Below are positions 1 to 6,344 of a stretch of DNA of 7,640 nt, in pieces. Position 1 is the first letter of the stretch, and each line of letters starts with the position of its first letter. Made by a program: the position numbers and the translations under genes. The notes beneath the pieces were generated by a model. The model saw nothing but the letters and a program-made list of their open reading frames with translations, was not told the origin of the DNA and did no database searches. Source of the stretch: Clostridia bacterium (GTDB lineage Bacteria > Bacillota_A > Clostridia > Christensenellales > UBA1242); the NCBI GenBank assembly GCA_017508345.1, contig JAFVZD010000129.1, positions 1 through 7,640 of the forward strand, read 5' to 3'.

Positions 1-1591
1 ATAACTTTAACGCATTGTGGCTCCTAGGTAACACAATAGGCTCACTCCTATTCGGCACATAGATTTCTTCATCTCGCTTGGCTAGACTCACTGCTGGTAT
101 ATCATACCCCATTTTTCCTATTGCCTCCACCGCATTAGATAATTGTCCCTTACCACCATCCACCACTATGAGGTCAGGCAAAACACCAAAACTCGGGTCC
201 CTCTCTCCTGCACTTACCTCATTTAGTCGCCTAGTGATAACCTCTTGCATACTCGCAAAATCATCACTACCCTGCACTGTCTTGATTTTGAATTTTCTAT
301 AATATGCCTTTCTAGGTTCTCCCTCTACAAAACTCACCATAGATGCCACAGACAAAACTCCACCAATATTAGATATATCATAGCATTCTATCTTGCTAGG
401 TCTATTACTTAGCCCCAATATCTCCCCCAATTGTGTGACTGCACCCACAGTATAGTCACTATCACGCTTGTCGCGTTCCACAAATTTTTCTATATACATC
501 TCTGCGTTTTTCTTGGCCATTTCATATAGTTTGCGTTTGTCACCCTTCTTTGGATTAGTTATTATTACCCTACTCCTACCGCCCAATATATCAATGCTCG
601 CTCTTATTTCACTCACCCAAGCCCCCAAAGCATCCACATCGTCATCATAACCTATCACTATCTCCTCTGGTGGCATAGCAATGCTACTATAATATTGTGA
701 TACAAATTCACTCACAGCCTCGCTCTCTGTCATATCCGCATTAATGATGTGGAAGCAATCTACCCCCACACTCCTACCACCTCTCACCACCAGTACCGCG
801 ATACTAGCCACACTACCATTGGTAGCATATGCAAAACAATCCAAATTAGCAAAGTTAGGTAAAAATGCCAAAGTGTGTTGTCCTACTCTATCCAAACTCT
901 GTAGCGTGTCTCTCAGCATCATCGCTGTCTCGTACTGCTCATTTTCTGCACACTTTAACATTCTAGCATTCAGTATCTCTTTGACCTCTCTATGGTCACC
1001 ATTGAGGAATGCCACTACTTTCTTGACGATTTCCGCATACTCTTGTCTAGTTATCGCCCCCACACATGGGGCACTGCACAAGCCAATATCGTGATTGATA
1101 CATGCACGCTTTTGCTTCTTGACCACACCACCTTTGCACATTCTCACTTGATATGCCATATTTATGGCTTTGAGTAAATCTTGAGGTCTCACACCCGCAA
1201 AATATGGTCCAAAATATTTGGCTCCGTCCTTCTTTAACTTTCTAGTAATAGTAGGTCTAGGAAATTCCTCTCTTAGGTCAATCCTAATATAAGGATAAGA
1301 CTTGCCATCCTTGAGTAATATATTATAAAATGGCTGATATCGCTTGATTAGATTATTTTCCAACGCGAATGCCTCATATTCATTAGCCACCACTACATAA
1401 CTAAAATCAGCAATGTTACTCACCATTGCCCTAACCTTTACCGTATGTGCTTTGCCTGACTGAAAATATTGCGAAACTCTATTCTTTAGATTCTTCGCCT
1501 TACCTACATATATAATTTCGCCATTGATGTTTTTCATAATATATACACCACTGCTGGTAGGTAATTCACTCACTTTACTCTTTATATCCAT
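1..1591 (-). CDS. uvrC: UvrC, excinuclease ABC subunit C (3' end cut by window edge)
   Basis: UvrC makes both incisions around a DNA lesion handed over by UvrA/UvrB in nucleotide excision repair. My reading of the frame gives 530 uninterrupted codons; the family is usually about 600, so the C-terminal tail with the HhH repeats and the last catalytic His lies beyond the left edge. Visible in order: a GIY-YIG domain (GVYIM at 15-19, IIYVGKAKNL at 26-35, Arg38, Glu78); four cysteines at 152, 164, 172 and 176 in the arrangement of the family's Fe-S site; a UvrB-binding UVR helix pair around 200-235; then the RNase H-like second nuclease, with IECYDISNI (Asp405), YRKFKIKTV and PDLMVVDGGKGQL (Asp478), then SLAKRDEEIY. 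The ATG at 1591 gives the family's usual N-terminus (MDIKSKVSELPTSSGVYIM). In-frame GTG codons at 1636 and 1639 would add unlikely residues. No Shine-Dalgarno precedes the ATG; a promoter lies immediately upstream. All catalytic residues within view are intact. Confidence 0.97.
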   Translation of the reverse strand, partial: MDIKSKVSELPTSSGVYIMKNINGEIIYVGKAKNLKNRVSQYFQSGKAHTVKVRAMVSNIADFSYVVVANEYEAFALENNLIKRYQPFYNILLKDGKSYPYIRIDLREEFPRPTITRKLKKDGAKYFGPYFAGVRPQDLLKAINMAYQVRMCKGGVVKKQKRACINHDIGLCSAPCVGAITRQEYAEIVKKVVAFLNGDHREVKEILNARMLKCAENEQYETAMMLRDTLQSLDRVGQHTLAFLPNFANLDCFAYATNGSVASIAVLVVRGGRSVGVDCFHIINADMTESEAVSEFVSQYYSSIAMPPEEIVIGYDDDVDALGAWVSEIRASIDILGGRSRVIITNPKKGDKRKLYEMAKKNAEMYIEKFVERDKRDSDYTVGAVTQLGEILGLSNRPSKIECYDISNIGGVLSVASMVSFVEGEPRKAYYRKFKIKTVQGSDDFASMQEVITRRLNEVSAGERDPSFGVLPDLIVVDGGKGQLSNAVEAIGKMGYDIPAVSLAKRDEEIYVPNRSEPIVLPRSHNALKL

Positions 1592-1597
1592 AGTTAT

Positions 1598-1626
1598 ATT
1601 ATACCCAATTTCTTTTAATTTTGCAA
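1598..1626 (-). promoter_or_regulatory. Putative uvrC promoter, positioned for a leaderless mRNA
   Basis: On the minus strand a perfect -10 box TATAAT (1603-1598) follows a -35-like TTGCAA (1626-1621, 4 of 6 to consensus) by exactly 17 bp. The expected start of transcription, about 7 bases past the -10, falls on or next to the A of the uvrC ATG at 1591. There is no Shine-Dalgarno between the -10 and the ATG. I see the boxes and spacing; the leaderless transcript is inference. In AT-rich DNA a chance TATAAT is possible, but the spacing and lack of another ribosome site favour it. Confidence 0.55.
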
Positions 1627-1689
1627 CAGTAATCACCACAGATATTCACAATTTTTTGTTATCCAGCATATCTATTTATAACTAACTAC

Positions 1690-1697
1690 GGAGGTGA
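1690..1697 (+). promoter_or_regulatory. Perfect Shine-Dalgarno of the small plus-strand gene
   Basis: GGAGGTGA is an uninterrupted eight-base match to the 16S rRNA 3' end and lies 6 bases before a TTG codon at 1704. It decides the start: an in-frame TGA at 1695-1697 lies inside the site, so no longer reading frame is possible. It is the strongest ribosome site in the window and stands out on a G-poor strand. A convincing promoter upstream is not visible; TATAAC at 1677-1682 with TTGTTA at 1656-1661 has only 15 bp spacing. Confidence 0.75.
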
Positions 1698-1703
1698 CAA
1701 AAT

Positions 1704-1913
1704 TTGACTTTATCTCAAATTATCATCCTAATACTACTCATATCCATTGTGACTAGCATTACTGGTATTGAGTTATCCAACAACACCAATTTCCTAATAT
1801 TGCTACTTTTAGGTCTGGTCGCACTATCTCGTGCAAACACCGCTCTCACCCCACAATGCCCAAATAATACTACTTTCAACAGTACCAATACCCTACTCAA
1901 CAACATATTTTAA
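1704..1913 (+). CDS. Small two-helix membrane protein, unknown function (TTG start)
   Basis: I do not recognise this 69-residue protein. Two hydrophobic segments, about residues 6-22 and 30-42, are joined by a short polar loop (ELSNNTN), and a polar tail of about 25 residues follows, rich in Asn and Thr with one Cys (52). Only two residues are charged, Glu23 and Arg43, and there is no Lys, so topology cannot be predicted with confidence. Support for a real gene is the perfect GGAGGTGA six bases before the TTG, a frame bounded by a stop inside that site, and a good terminator 50 bases after its stop. It is the only plus-strand gene: divergent from uvrC, convergent with the AI-2E gene. Its C-ending codons fit the strand's composition and are not proof of transfer. 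It could be a holin-like or toxin-like peptide or a small partner of a membrane complex; nothing here decides between these. Confidence 0.55.
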   Translation: MTLSQIIILILLISIVTSITGIELSNNTNFLILLLLGLVALSRANTALTPQCPNNTTFNSTNTLLNNIF

Positions 1914-1962
1914 TACAAATTCCACATAGTTTAGCACCAATCCTTTTGATTGGATACAATAG

Positions 1963-1990
1963 AAAAACAAGCACCAATCGTGCTTGTTTT
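1963..1990. terminator. Bidirectional intrinsic terminator between the small gene and the AI-2E gene
   Basis: An 11-bp perfect stem (1964-1974 with 1980-1990) closes a 5-base loop, with an A-run on one side and a T-run on the other, so it reads as a hairpin plus U-tract in both directions. On the minus strand it begins 3 bases after the AI-2E stop codon. On the plus strand it follows the 69-residue gene by 50 bases. It therefore ends two convergent transcripts. Confidence 0.88.
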
Positions 1991-1992
1991 CA

Positions 1993-3339
1993 TTATATAT
2001 CAATTTTTGTTTCGGATTTTTTCTCTTCTTCTTTTTTGGATTTGCGTCTTTTCTTGGTCAAGAAGCTCCTATCCTCTTTTGGTACAAACAAGGTCACATC
2101 CTCGTCTTGTGTCAAATCCAATAGGTCGGATACTCCTACCTCATCAATAGTAGCCAGTCCTGCTTCTACCAATTCTTCTCTCTCTCTTGCAGACTCCCTT
2201 GTCTCCAACTTCTCTTGCATTATTACAGTAATTACAGCAACTGCTGGTCCTGTAAGTAACATACCTACTACACCAAACAATGCTCCACCAATTATCAATG
2301 TTACCACATTCACAATAGCACGAACATTCAATCTCTTACTAATAATATATGGTGGTACAAAGGTAGTCACTATTGCCCATAGCAACAAAGTGAATATCAC
2401 TGCAATCAGTATGAGTGTGAGGTCAATTGTAGACATTACCAACATCACCAATACTAATGGAATCATCGCCAAGAATCCACCAATATATGGTATCACTGAC
2501 AATACTCCCAACAATAATGCGATTAGTACAGCATAAGGCACATCAATTATTGCATAACCTATCCATGCTAGTACAAATATTATAGCCATTACAATTATGT
2601 TACACAACATACATTGATTTAGACTCTTGTAACTACGCCTAGTAATTGTGAGTATCTCATCCGCTTTTTTCTTGTCATAATAAGCATACGTATAACGCTT
2701 GCAAGTGTGTGCTATCAATTCCTTGTCTTTTACCAATAGGAATGAGATAAATAGTCCCATTATTATGTTAAATACAATTGTAGCGGTATCCATCAAGAAT
2801 GTCATCAAATTAGACAAGAATGCTGGTAGCATATTCTTGATAGACTCAAATATACTCTGTGCAGCACCATCCACTATGCTAGATGCCTCCGCATCACTGA
2901 ACCATGGCAGACTACTCAATAGATTGGTAATACTTACCTGTATAGTCTGTAAATAACTATCTCCGTCCTTAGTGATATTCTGTATCAACTCTACCATTGA
3001 TGGTATTACCAATAGCAACAATGCTAATATCAATCCAATAATGATTACATAACAAATCGTTAATGAAATCGCTCTCTTTAATGACTTAGCATGAGGATTA
3101 CCCACAAAAGCATTTTTGAGCAGTTTCTTTTCTATCAAATTGACTGGTCCTATGAGGATATACGCTATCACAAAACCAATCAGTATAGGAGTAATACCCC
3201 CTAGTAACGCACTAAACATACCTAATAAGGTATCACTAGCCAGCCCCGAGATTAGTAATGCACCTAATAATGCAATAAACAACCAAACATACCATTTGCG
3301 GTTCTTACGGCTCTTGTCTGATTCAAAATTATGTTCCAT
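1993..3339 (-). CDS. AI-2E family (PerM/YdiK-type) membrane transporter
   Basis: This 448-residue polytopic inner-membrane protein belongs to the AI-2E transporter family; family members have been tied to autoinducer-2 export, Na+/H+ exchange or other roles, so the substrate here is unknown. Hydrophobic segments lie at about 17-36, 43-66, 90-112, 180-203, 245-265, 268-300, 304-332 and 342-372. A large soluble part (about 113-175) separates the third and fourth, as is normal for the family. Family signatures are IPYIGGFLAMIP (283-294), PPYIISKRL (329-337) and GGALFGVVGMLLTGP (351-365). Residues 376-448 form a long charged cytoplasmic tail that ends in a Lys/Arg/Glu-rich stretch. The ATG has AGGAG six bases upstream and overlaps the upstream gene's stop as TAATG, so the two are probably translationally coupled. 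No promoter of its own is seen; it should depend on the one at 4749-4777. Confidence 0.92.
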   Translation of the reverse strand: MEHNFESDKSRKNRKWYVWLFIALLGALLISGLASDTLLGMFSALLGGITPILIGFVIAYILIGPVNLIEKKLLKNAFVGNPHAKSLKRAISLTICYVIIIGLILALLLLVIPSMVELIQNITKDGDSYLQTIQVSITNLLSSLPWFSDAEASSIVDGAAQSIFESIKNMLPAFLSNLMTFLMDTATIVFNIIMGLFISFLLVKDKELIAHTCKRYTYAYYDKKKADEILTITRRSYKSLNQCMLCNIIVMAIIFVLAWIGYAIIDVPYAVLIALLLGVLSVIPYIGGFLAMIPLVLVMLVMSTIDLTLILIAVIFTLLLWAIVTTFVPPYIISKRLNVRAIVNVVTLIIGGALFGVVGMLLTGPAVAVITVIMQEKLETRESAREREELVEAGLATIDEVGVSDLLDLTQDEDVTLFVPKEDRSFLTKKRRKSKKEEEKKSETKIDI

Positions 3340-4718
3340 TACTTACTCCTTTTTTTATTTTTATTTACTACCATTATCTGATTGGCACGCCTCTCATCCT
3401 CAGCCTTAAATTTATCCAACAACGGTTGTATCTTTTTGTTACCAATACAAAAGTCATATAGCATAACCAGCATACCTTGCAATAGATAAAAGTAATATGT
3501 CAATATTCTCCACAACAATACCGCCCAACCAGCTACCGAACCTGTGGTGAATGTGAATAGCGAAGTAAATAGTGTGCTAAATGACAACTCTGCCATACCC
3601 GCACCACCTGGTACTGGTATAAAACACACGGCCAAGTCACATACAATAGTCAATGCCATTATCTCTAACCAAATATTTAGGTCAAATGGTCCACCGAATG
3701 CTAAGTAAATCAAGAATGGCAAACTATAATGCAACAATAGATTGATTATAGACAAGAATGTCTCAGAGAGCACTATCCAAATATTACTCATAAATATCCT
3801 AGATGTGTCTACATACTCTCGTACCATTTTTATTACCTTGACATATGTACGCCTATAATCCTTGATTATACGCATCTTGTTGAGTAACTTTAATATCCCT
3901 ATCGCAAAGCTTGGTCCCATTTTTTTACTAGTAGACAAGAATAATATCAAGAATATCAACGCAACATTCAACACTAGTCCAACAATACATAATGTAGTAA
4001 TTAATGGTGCCATATTAGCTAGTCCAGTATGCCCAATTATCAATACTATAATATCAAATGCTATTAGTATAATTTGACTATATAGGTATTTTGCTAGCGG
4101 TATACTAGTAGCACTACTAGCCGGCAAACCTCGCTTGTTTAGGTAAAACACTTGAAAAGCCTGTCCACCTGATGCCATAGGTGTGATATTGTCATAAAAT
4201 CTCTGAATTGCTAAACTTTTGTAACTCAGCCACGGCCTGGACCTGCCCGTAGTAAATTTGATTAGTACCCACAATCTAGCAGCATCCGCAACATTCAATA
4301 ATAGCACAAAACCAAATGCCAACAATAACCAACCCCATTTGATTTGACCATTAATCAATTCTTCAAATGATACCGCACCTTCACTAGACAATTGTGTGTA
4401 CATTACAATAACCAATACTACTAGGTTGATTATCAAGAATATAGTACTCATCAACCTGCTTTTTTTACTGCGTTGCTTGGCTACTGTATTCTCTGCACCC
4501 TCAATTATGCTTTCTGTCCTGGTCTGGTTCGCCATATTCTTGATACTCTCTGCGATACCTCTAGCCGAAAAGCCAGTATATTTTCTGGATGTTATCTTGT
4601 GAGACAACACGGACAAAAAACCTTGTCTATTATACAAGACAGGTTCGCTAATGCTAGCCACACCACTTACTTTTAATGCAGGTGGTACTTCCTCTTTATT
4701 TATTATATCATCCGTCAT
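3339..4718 (-). CDS. YbhN/UPF0104 flippase-like membrane protein (LPG_synthase_TM domain)
   Basis: This 459-residue protein has the membrane domain shared by the N-terminal half of lysylphosphatidylglycerol synthase MprF and free-standing YbhN-type proteins, thought to move or handle lipids. There is no aminoacyl-transferase half, so lysyl-lipid synthesis is not predicted. Domain marks are TPMASGGQAFQVFYL (179-193), ATSIPLAKYLYSQI (203-216) and PVPGGAGMAELSF (368-380), all typical of the family. Hydrophobic segments lie at about 90-108, 129-145, 213-229, 235-262, 312-343, 350-367 and 393-422. The first 88 residues are hydrophilic and probably cytoplasmic, an addition compared with usual members of roughly 300-350 residues. 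The start at 4718 is the only Met before residue 62 and fits the promoter 24 bases upstream, with GAGAG as a weak ribosome site. It is the first gene of an operon with the AI-2E transporter, overlapping it by one base. Confidence 0.9.
   Translation of the reverse strand: MTDDIINKEEVPPALKVSGVASISEPVLYNRQGFLSVLSHKITSRKYTGFSARGIAESIKNMANQTRTESIIEGAENTVAKQRSKKSRLMSTIFLIINLVVLVIVMYTQLSSEGAVSFEELINGQIKWGWLLLAFGFVLLLNVADAARLWVLIKFTTGRSRPWLSYKSLAIQRFYDNITPMASGGQAFQVFYLNKRGLPASSATSIPLAKYLYSQIILIAFDIIVLIIGHTGLANMAPLITTLCIVGLVLNVALIFLILFLSTSKKMGPSFAIGILKLLNKMRIIKDYRRTYVKVIKMVREYVDTSRIFMSNIWIVLSETFLSIINLLLHYSLPFLIYLAFGGPFDLNIWLEIMALTIVCDLAVCFIPVPGGAGMAELSFSTLFTSLFTFTTGSVAGWAVLLWRILTYYFYLLQGMLVMLYDFCIGNKKIQPLLDKFKAEDERRANQIMVVNKNKKRSK
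3346..3350 (-). promoter_or_regulatory. Shine-Dalgarno of the AI-2E gene, inside the upstream gene
   Basis: AGGAG lies within the last codons (Lys-Arg-Ser) of the flippase-like gene, six bases before the AI-2E start. Because it sits just before that gene's stop, ribosomes finishing the first gene can reinitiate on the second. Confidence 0.75.
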
Positions 4719-4748
4719 ATTATACTCTCATCAGTTGGTTATGTTTTA

Positions 4749-4777
4749 ACTATACCAAAAATAAAAACTCTTGTCAA
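4749..4777 (-). promoter_or_regulatory. Strong sigma-A promoter of the flippase-like/AI-2E operon
   Basis: A perfect -35 TTGACA (4777-4772), a 17-bp spacer and -10 TATAGT (4754-4749) preceded by the extended -10 bases TGG. The predicted start is near 4742, giving a leader of about 24 bases before the ATG at 4718. It lies between the tilS terminator and the gene, so the membrane operon is probably transcribed independently of tilS. Confidence 0.85.
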
Positions 4778-4796
4778 AAGATTTTTAATCTTTTTT
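4776..4796. terminator. AT-rich hairpin abutting the -35 box (weak terminator-like)
   Basis: An 8-bp stem, AAAAGATT (4776-4783) with AATCTTTT (4787-4794), closes a 3-base loop. Read on plus it is followed by a T-run. Read on minus it ends in the first bases of TTGACA, so it could act as a second, weak stop for transcripts running past the tilS terminator. It has only one G-C pair, so its effect is doubtful. Confidence 0.3.
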
Positions 4797-4851
4797 ATGC
4801 TTTTTGGCACATTTATATGATTTTTTATCCAAAATTTATCATCCAATCATC

Positions 4852-4881
4852 AAAAAGCGCACACTATGTGTGCACTCTTTT
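4852..4881 (-). terminator. Intrinsic terminator of tilS
   Basis: On the minus strand, starting two bases after the tilS stop, AGTGCACAC (4876-4868) pairs with GTGTGCGCT (4864-4856 region) around a loop of 3-4 bases, with one G-T pair; flanking A and T runs lengthen the stem to about 13 bp, and a TTTTT run follows. It may also work on the plus strand, but no gene there needs it. Confidence 0.88.
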
Positions 4882-4882
4882 A

Positions 4883-6229
4883 TTAATCCCATTTTAGATT
4901 GACATATTCAATATTCAACATATTCGTGGTTTGCTCAGTTACTCTTAGCTTGTCACTAATCTCCACACCCGCTATTACTAGTATGTCATTACCATTAGCC
5001 AGTACTGGTATATAATCTCTCAACCTAGCAGGTATTTTCTTGTCTATCATATACGCCTTCAATTTCTTTGTCCCACCACCAAACTTAGTGAATACATCAC
5101 CCTCTTTTCTCATTCTCCAGATTGCTCCCTGAGGCACCTTGTCCGCATCAATTACCAATCCATTTATGCTAGGTTCCATTCGTTTGGTCTTAGCGATTTT
5201 GATTTTACCAAAATCCTCAATTTTGGTTACTCCTGTCCTAAATGCCCATTCTGTCGCCATCTTAATATCTGTTTTCTTGTTGGTAATCACCATATACTCA
5301 TACTCTTTGTACACGGTCACATTATTAGGTAAACTCAATCTAGCGCCAGTCTGTGACTTTTTGACCATATCAATTATCATATCTATATGTTTTTTCTCAA
5401 TATCTTTGATATTGCCTAGTTTGGATAACGCAATAGTAATCATCCTGAATAGTATTGACCTAGTATATACAAAGTATGTCAATGGCACTTTCACCACATT
5501 TTTCTTTACAATCAATCCATCCGTATGCACCAGACTATTGATAGTAGCATCATCATCCCTGCATATCTCACCAAAACTACACAATGCCTCATCTACATTG
5601 GGCCAAATCAGCCTTAGTTCGGGCATTACCTTGTTTCTCAAAATATTCCTACTGTATATATTCTGAACATTTGTTTCATCTTCTACAAAAGGTATCTCAT
5701 TTTGATACAAATATGCCATAATATCAGATTTTTTTGTACTCAGTAACGGTCTCACATAATAATCATCTCTCACAAAGCTCATACCACTAGCACCTTTTAG
5801 TCCAGCACCACGCAAGATATGCAGCAGTATAGTCTCCGCCTGATCACTCTCGTGATGTGCCAATGCCATCACATCCACTATTCCCCTAGTCCTCAGTCCC
5901 TCAAATACACCATAGCGTCCCTCTCTACAAGCCTCCTCCATAGTCATACCCTTGGACTTCATAATTTTTAGAGCCTCTACCTTAAACTTATAGAATTTTA
6001 TCCTGTTTTCTTTACAATACTCACGCACAAACTCTTGGTCACTATCATCATTGGCACGAGTACAATGATTGACATGTATAGCCATTACATCAATGTCCAA
6101 TTTTTCTTTATTGGCATTGAGATAATGTAGTAGTGCCATAGAGTCCGGACCTCCGCTCACCGCTACACCTACAATCATCCCGGGCTTAAACATATTGTAT
6201 TTTTGTATTGCCTCTAGTGCTTTTTCCAT
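4883..6229 (-). CDS. tilS: TilS, tRNA(Ile)-lysidine synthetase
   Basis: TilS uses ATP and lysine to turn C34 of the CAU-anticodon tRNA-Ile2 into lysidine, so the tRNA is charged with Ile and reads AUA, a codon used often in this window. Numbering from the start chosen here (448 residues): PP-loop SGGPDS (25-30), HVNHCTRANDDSDQEFV (52-68), EACREGRY (99-106), ALAHHESDQAETILLHILRG (122-141), RPLL (160-163), EDETN (183-187) and RNILRNKVMPEL (194-205). The C-terminal domain follows: WRMRKEGDVF (371-380), FGGGTKKLKAYMIDKKIPAR (383-402), DILVIAGVEIS (415-425). This is full length with all motifs present. I prefer the ATG at 6229, because GGGGGT lies 7 bases upstream and the predicted transcripts support it. 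The ATG at 6244 (5 residues longer) has no ribosome site. It lies downstream of spoIIE, as in Bacillus, but the hpt and ftsH genes that commonly follow tilS are absent. Confidence 0.96.
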   Translation of the reverse strand: MEKALEAIQKYNMFKPGMIVGVAVSGGPDSMALLHYLNANKEKLDIDVMAIHVNHCTRANDDSDQEFVREYCKENRIKFYKFKVEALKIMKSKGMTMEEACREGRYGVFEGLRTRGIVDVMALAHHESDQAETILLHILRGAGLKGASGMSFVRDDYYVRPLLSTKKSDIMAYLYQNEIPFVEDETNVQNIYSRNILRNKVMPELRLIWPNVDEALCSFGEICRDDDATINSLVHTDGLIVKKNVVKVPLTYFVYTRSILFRMITIALSKLGNIKDIEKKHIDMIIDMVKKSQTGARLSLPNNVTVYKEYEYMVITNKKTDIKMATEWAFRTGVTKIEDFGKIKIAKTKRMEPSINGLVIDADKVPQGAIWRMRKEGDVFTKFGGGTKKLKAYMIDKKIPARLRDYIPVLANGNDILVIAGVEISDKLRVTEQTTNMLNIEYVNLKWD

Positions 6230-6236
6230 AATCTCT

Positions 6237-6242
6237 ACCCCC
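6237..6242 (-). promoter_or_regulatory. Probable tilS Shine-Dalgarno, decides the start
   Basis: GGGGGT, one mismatch from GGAGGT, lies 7 bases before the ATG at 6229. It overlaps the alternative ATG at 6244, which itself has only AT-rich sequence upstream. This favours the shorter protein beginning MEKALEAIQKYN. Confidence 0.6.
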
Positions 6243-6247
6243 ATAAT

Positions 6248-6277
6248 TTTATAATGTCACAATAATTTTTGTTGCAA
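6248..6277 (-). promoter_or_regulatory. Possible second, proximal tilS promoter
   Basis: TTGCAA (6277-6272), 18 bp, TATAAA (6253-6248) on the minus strand. The -35 hexamer is the same as at uvrC. The start would fall near 6241, inside or just after the ATG at 6244, leaving only the ATG at 6229 usable. It is weaker than the upstream promoter and may be chance. Confidence 0.3.
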
Positions 6278-6293
6278 TACATAGCTGTCACAA
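6255..6293. repeat. Paired octamer TGTCACAA with a hairpin between, in the tilS leader
   Basis: TGTCACAA occurs at 6255-6262 and 6286-6293 in the same orientation, 31 bp apart, close to three turns of the helix, with the palindrome TTGCAA (6272-6277) between. TTTTTGTTG (6266-6274) and CAACAAAAA (6291-6299) can also form a 9-bp AT-rich stem. This lies downstream of the main tilS promoter and over the possible second one, so it could be an operator or an RNA element. Function is inference. Confidence 0.4.
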
Positions 6294-6294
6294 C

Positions 6295-6344
6295 AAAAAA
6301 AGCACATTACCTAGTATTATTATACCAAATAATAGCTTTTTTTT
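6295..6344 (-). terminator. Possible spoIIE terminator formed over the tilS promoter
   Basis: AAAAAAAGC (6295-6303) is the inverted partner of GCTTTTTTT (6335-6343), and inside the 31-base loop TATTAT (6315-6320) pairs with ATAATA (6329-6334). On the minus strand, transcripts leaving spoIIE would form this nested hairpin and end in a U-run. Only two G-C pairs hold the outer stem, so it is weak; no better terminator follows spoIIE, so some read-through into tilS is likely. Confidence 0.35.

Noticed and set aside
1715..1906. 63-residue minus-strand reading frame opposite the small plus-strand gene
   Set aside because: It has no Shine-Dalgarno, lies wholly opposite a frame that has a perfect one, and resembles no family I know. 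Its G-ending codons simply follow strand composition.
1592..1990. Structured RNA gene or riboswitch in the 400-bp gap before uvrC
   Set aside because: I saw no conserved riboswitch core or long stem apart from the terminator and a 6-bp hairpin at 1937-1953. The gap is explained by the small gene and promoters.
1946..2536. 196-residue plus-strand reading frame
   Set aside because: It is the complement of the AI-2E transporter gene, whose motifs, ribosome site and length are right. The frame is Ser/Thr/Asn-rich and crosses the terminator hairpin.
1993..3339. Reading the AI-2E family name as proof of quorum-sensing signal export
   Set aside because: Family members have varied proposed roles, and nothing in this window (no luxS or lsr genes) points to AI-2.
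3339..4718. Calling the flippase-like protein MprF (lysylphosphatidylglycerol synthase)
   Set aside because: Only the membrane domain is present; the C-terminal aminoacyl-transferase domain of MprF is missing.
5139..5666. 175-residue plus-strand reading frame with hydrophobic stretches
   Set aside because: It lies opposite the middle of tilS and has no ribosome site. Its hydrophobic look comes from reading charged codons on the other strand.
6230..6244. tilS start at the ATG at 6244, giving 453 residues
   Set aside because: There is no ribosome site upstream, and its bases overlap the GGGGGT that serves the ATG at 6229. The shorter N-terminus also matches the family better.
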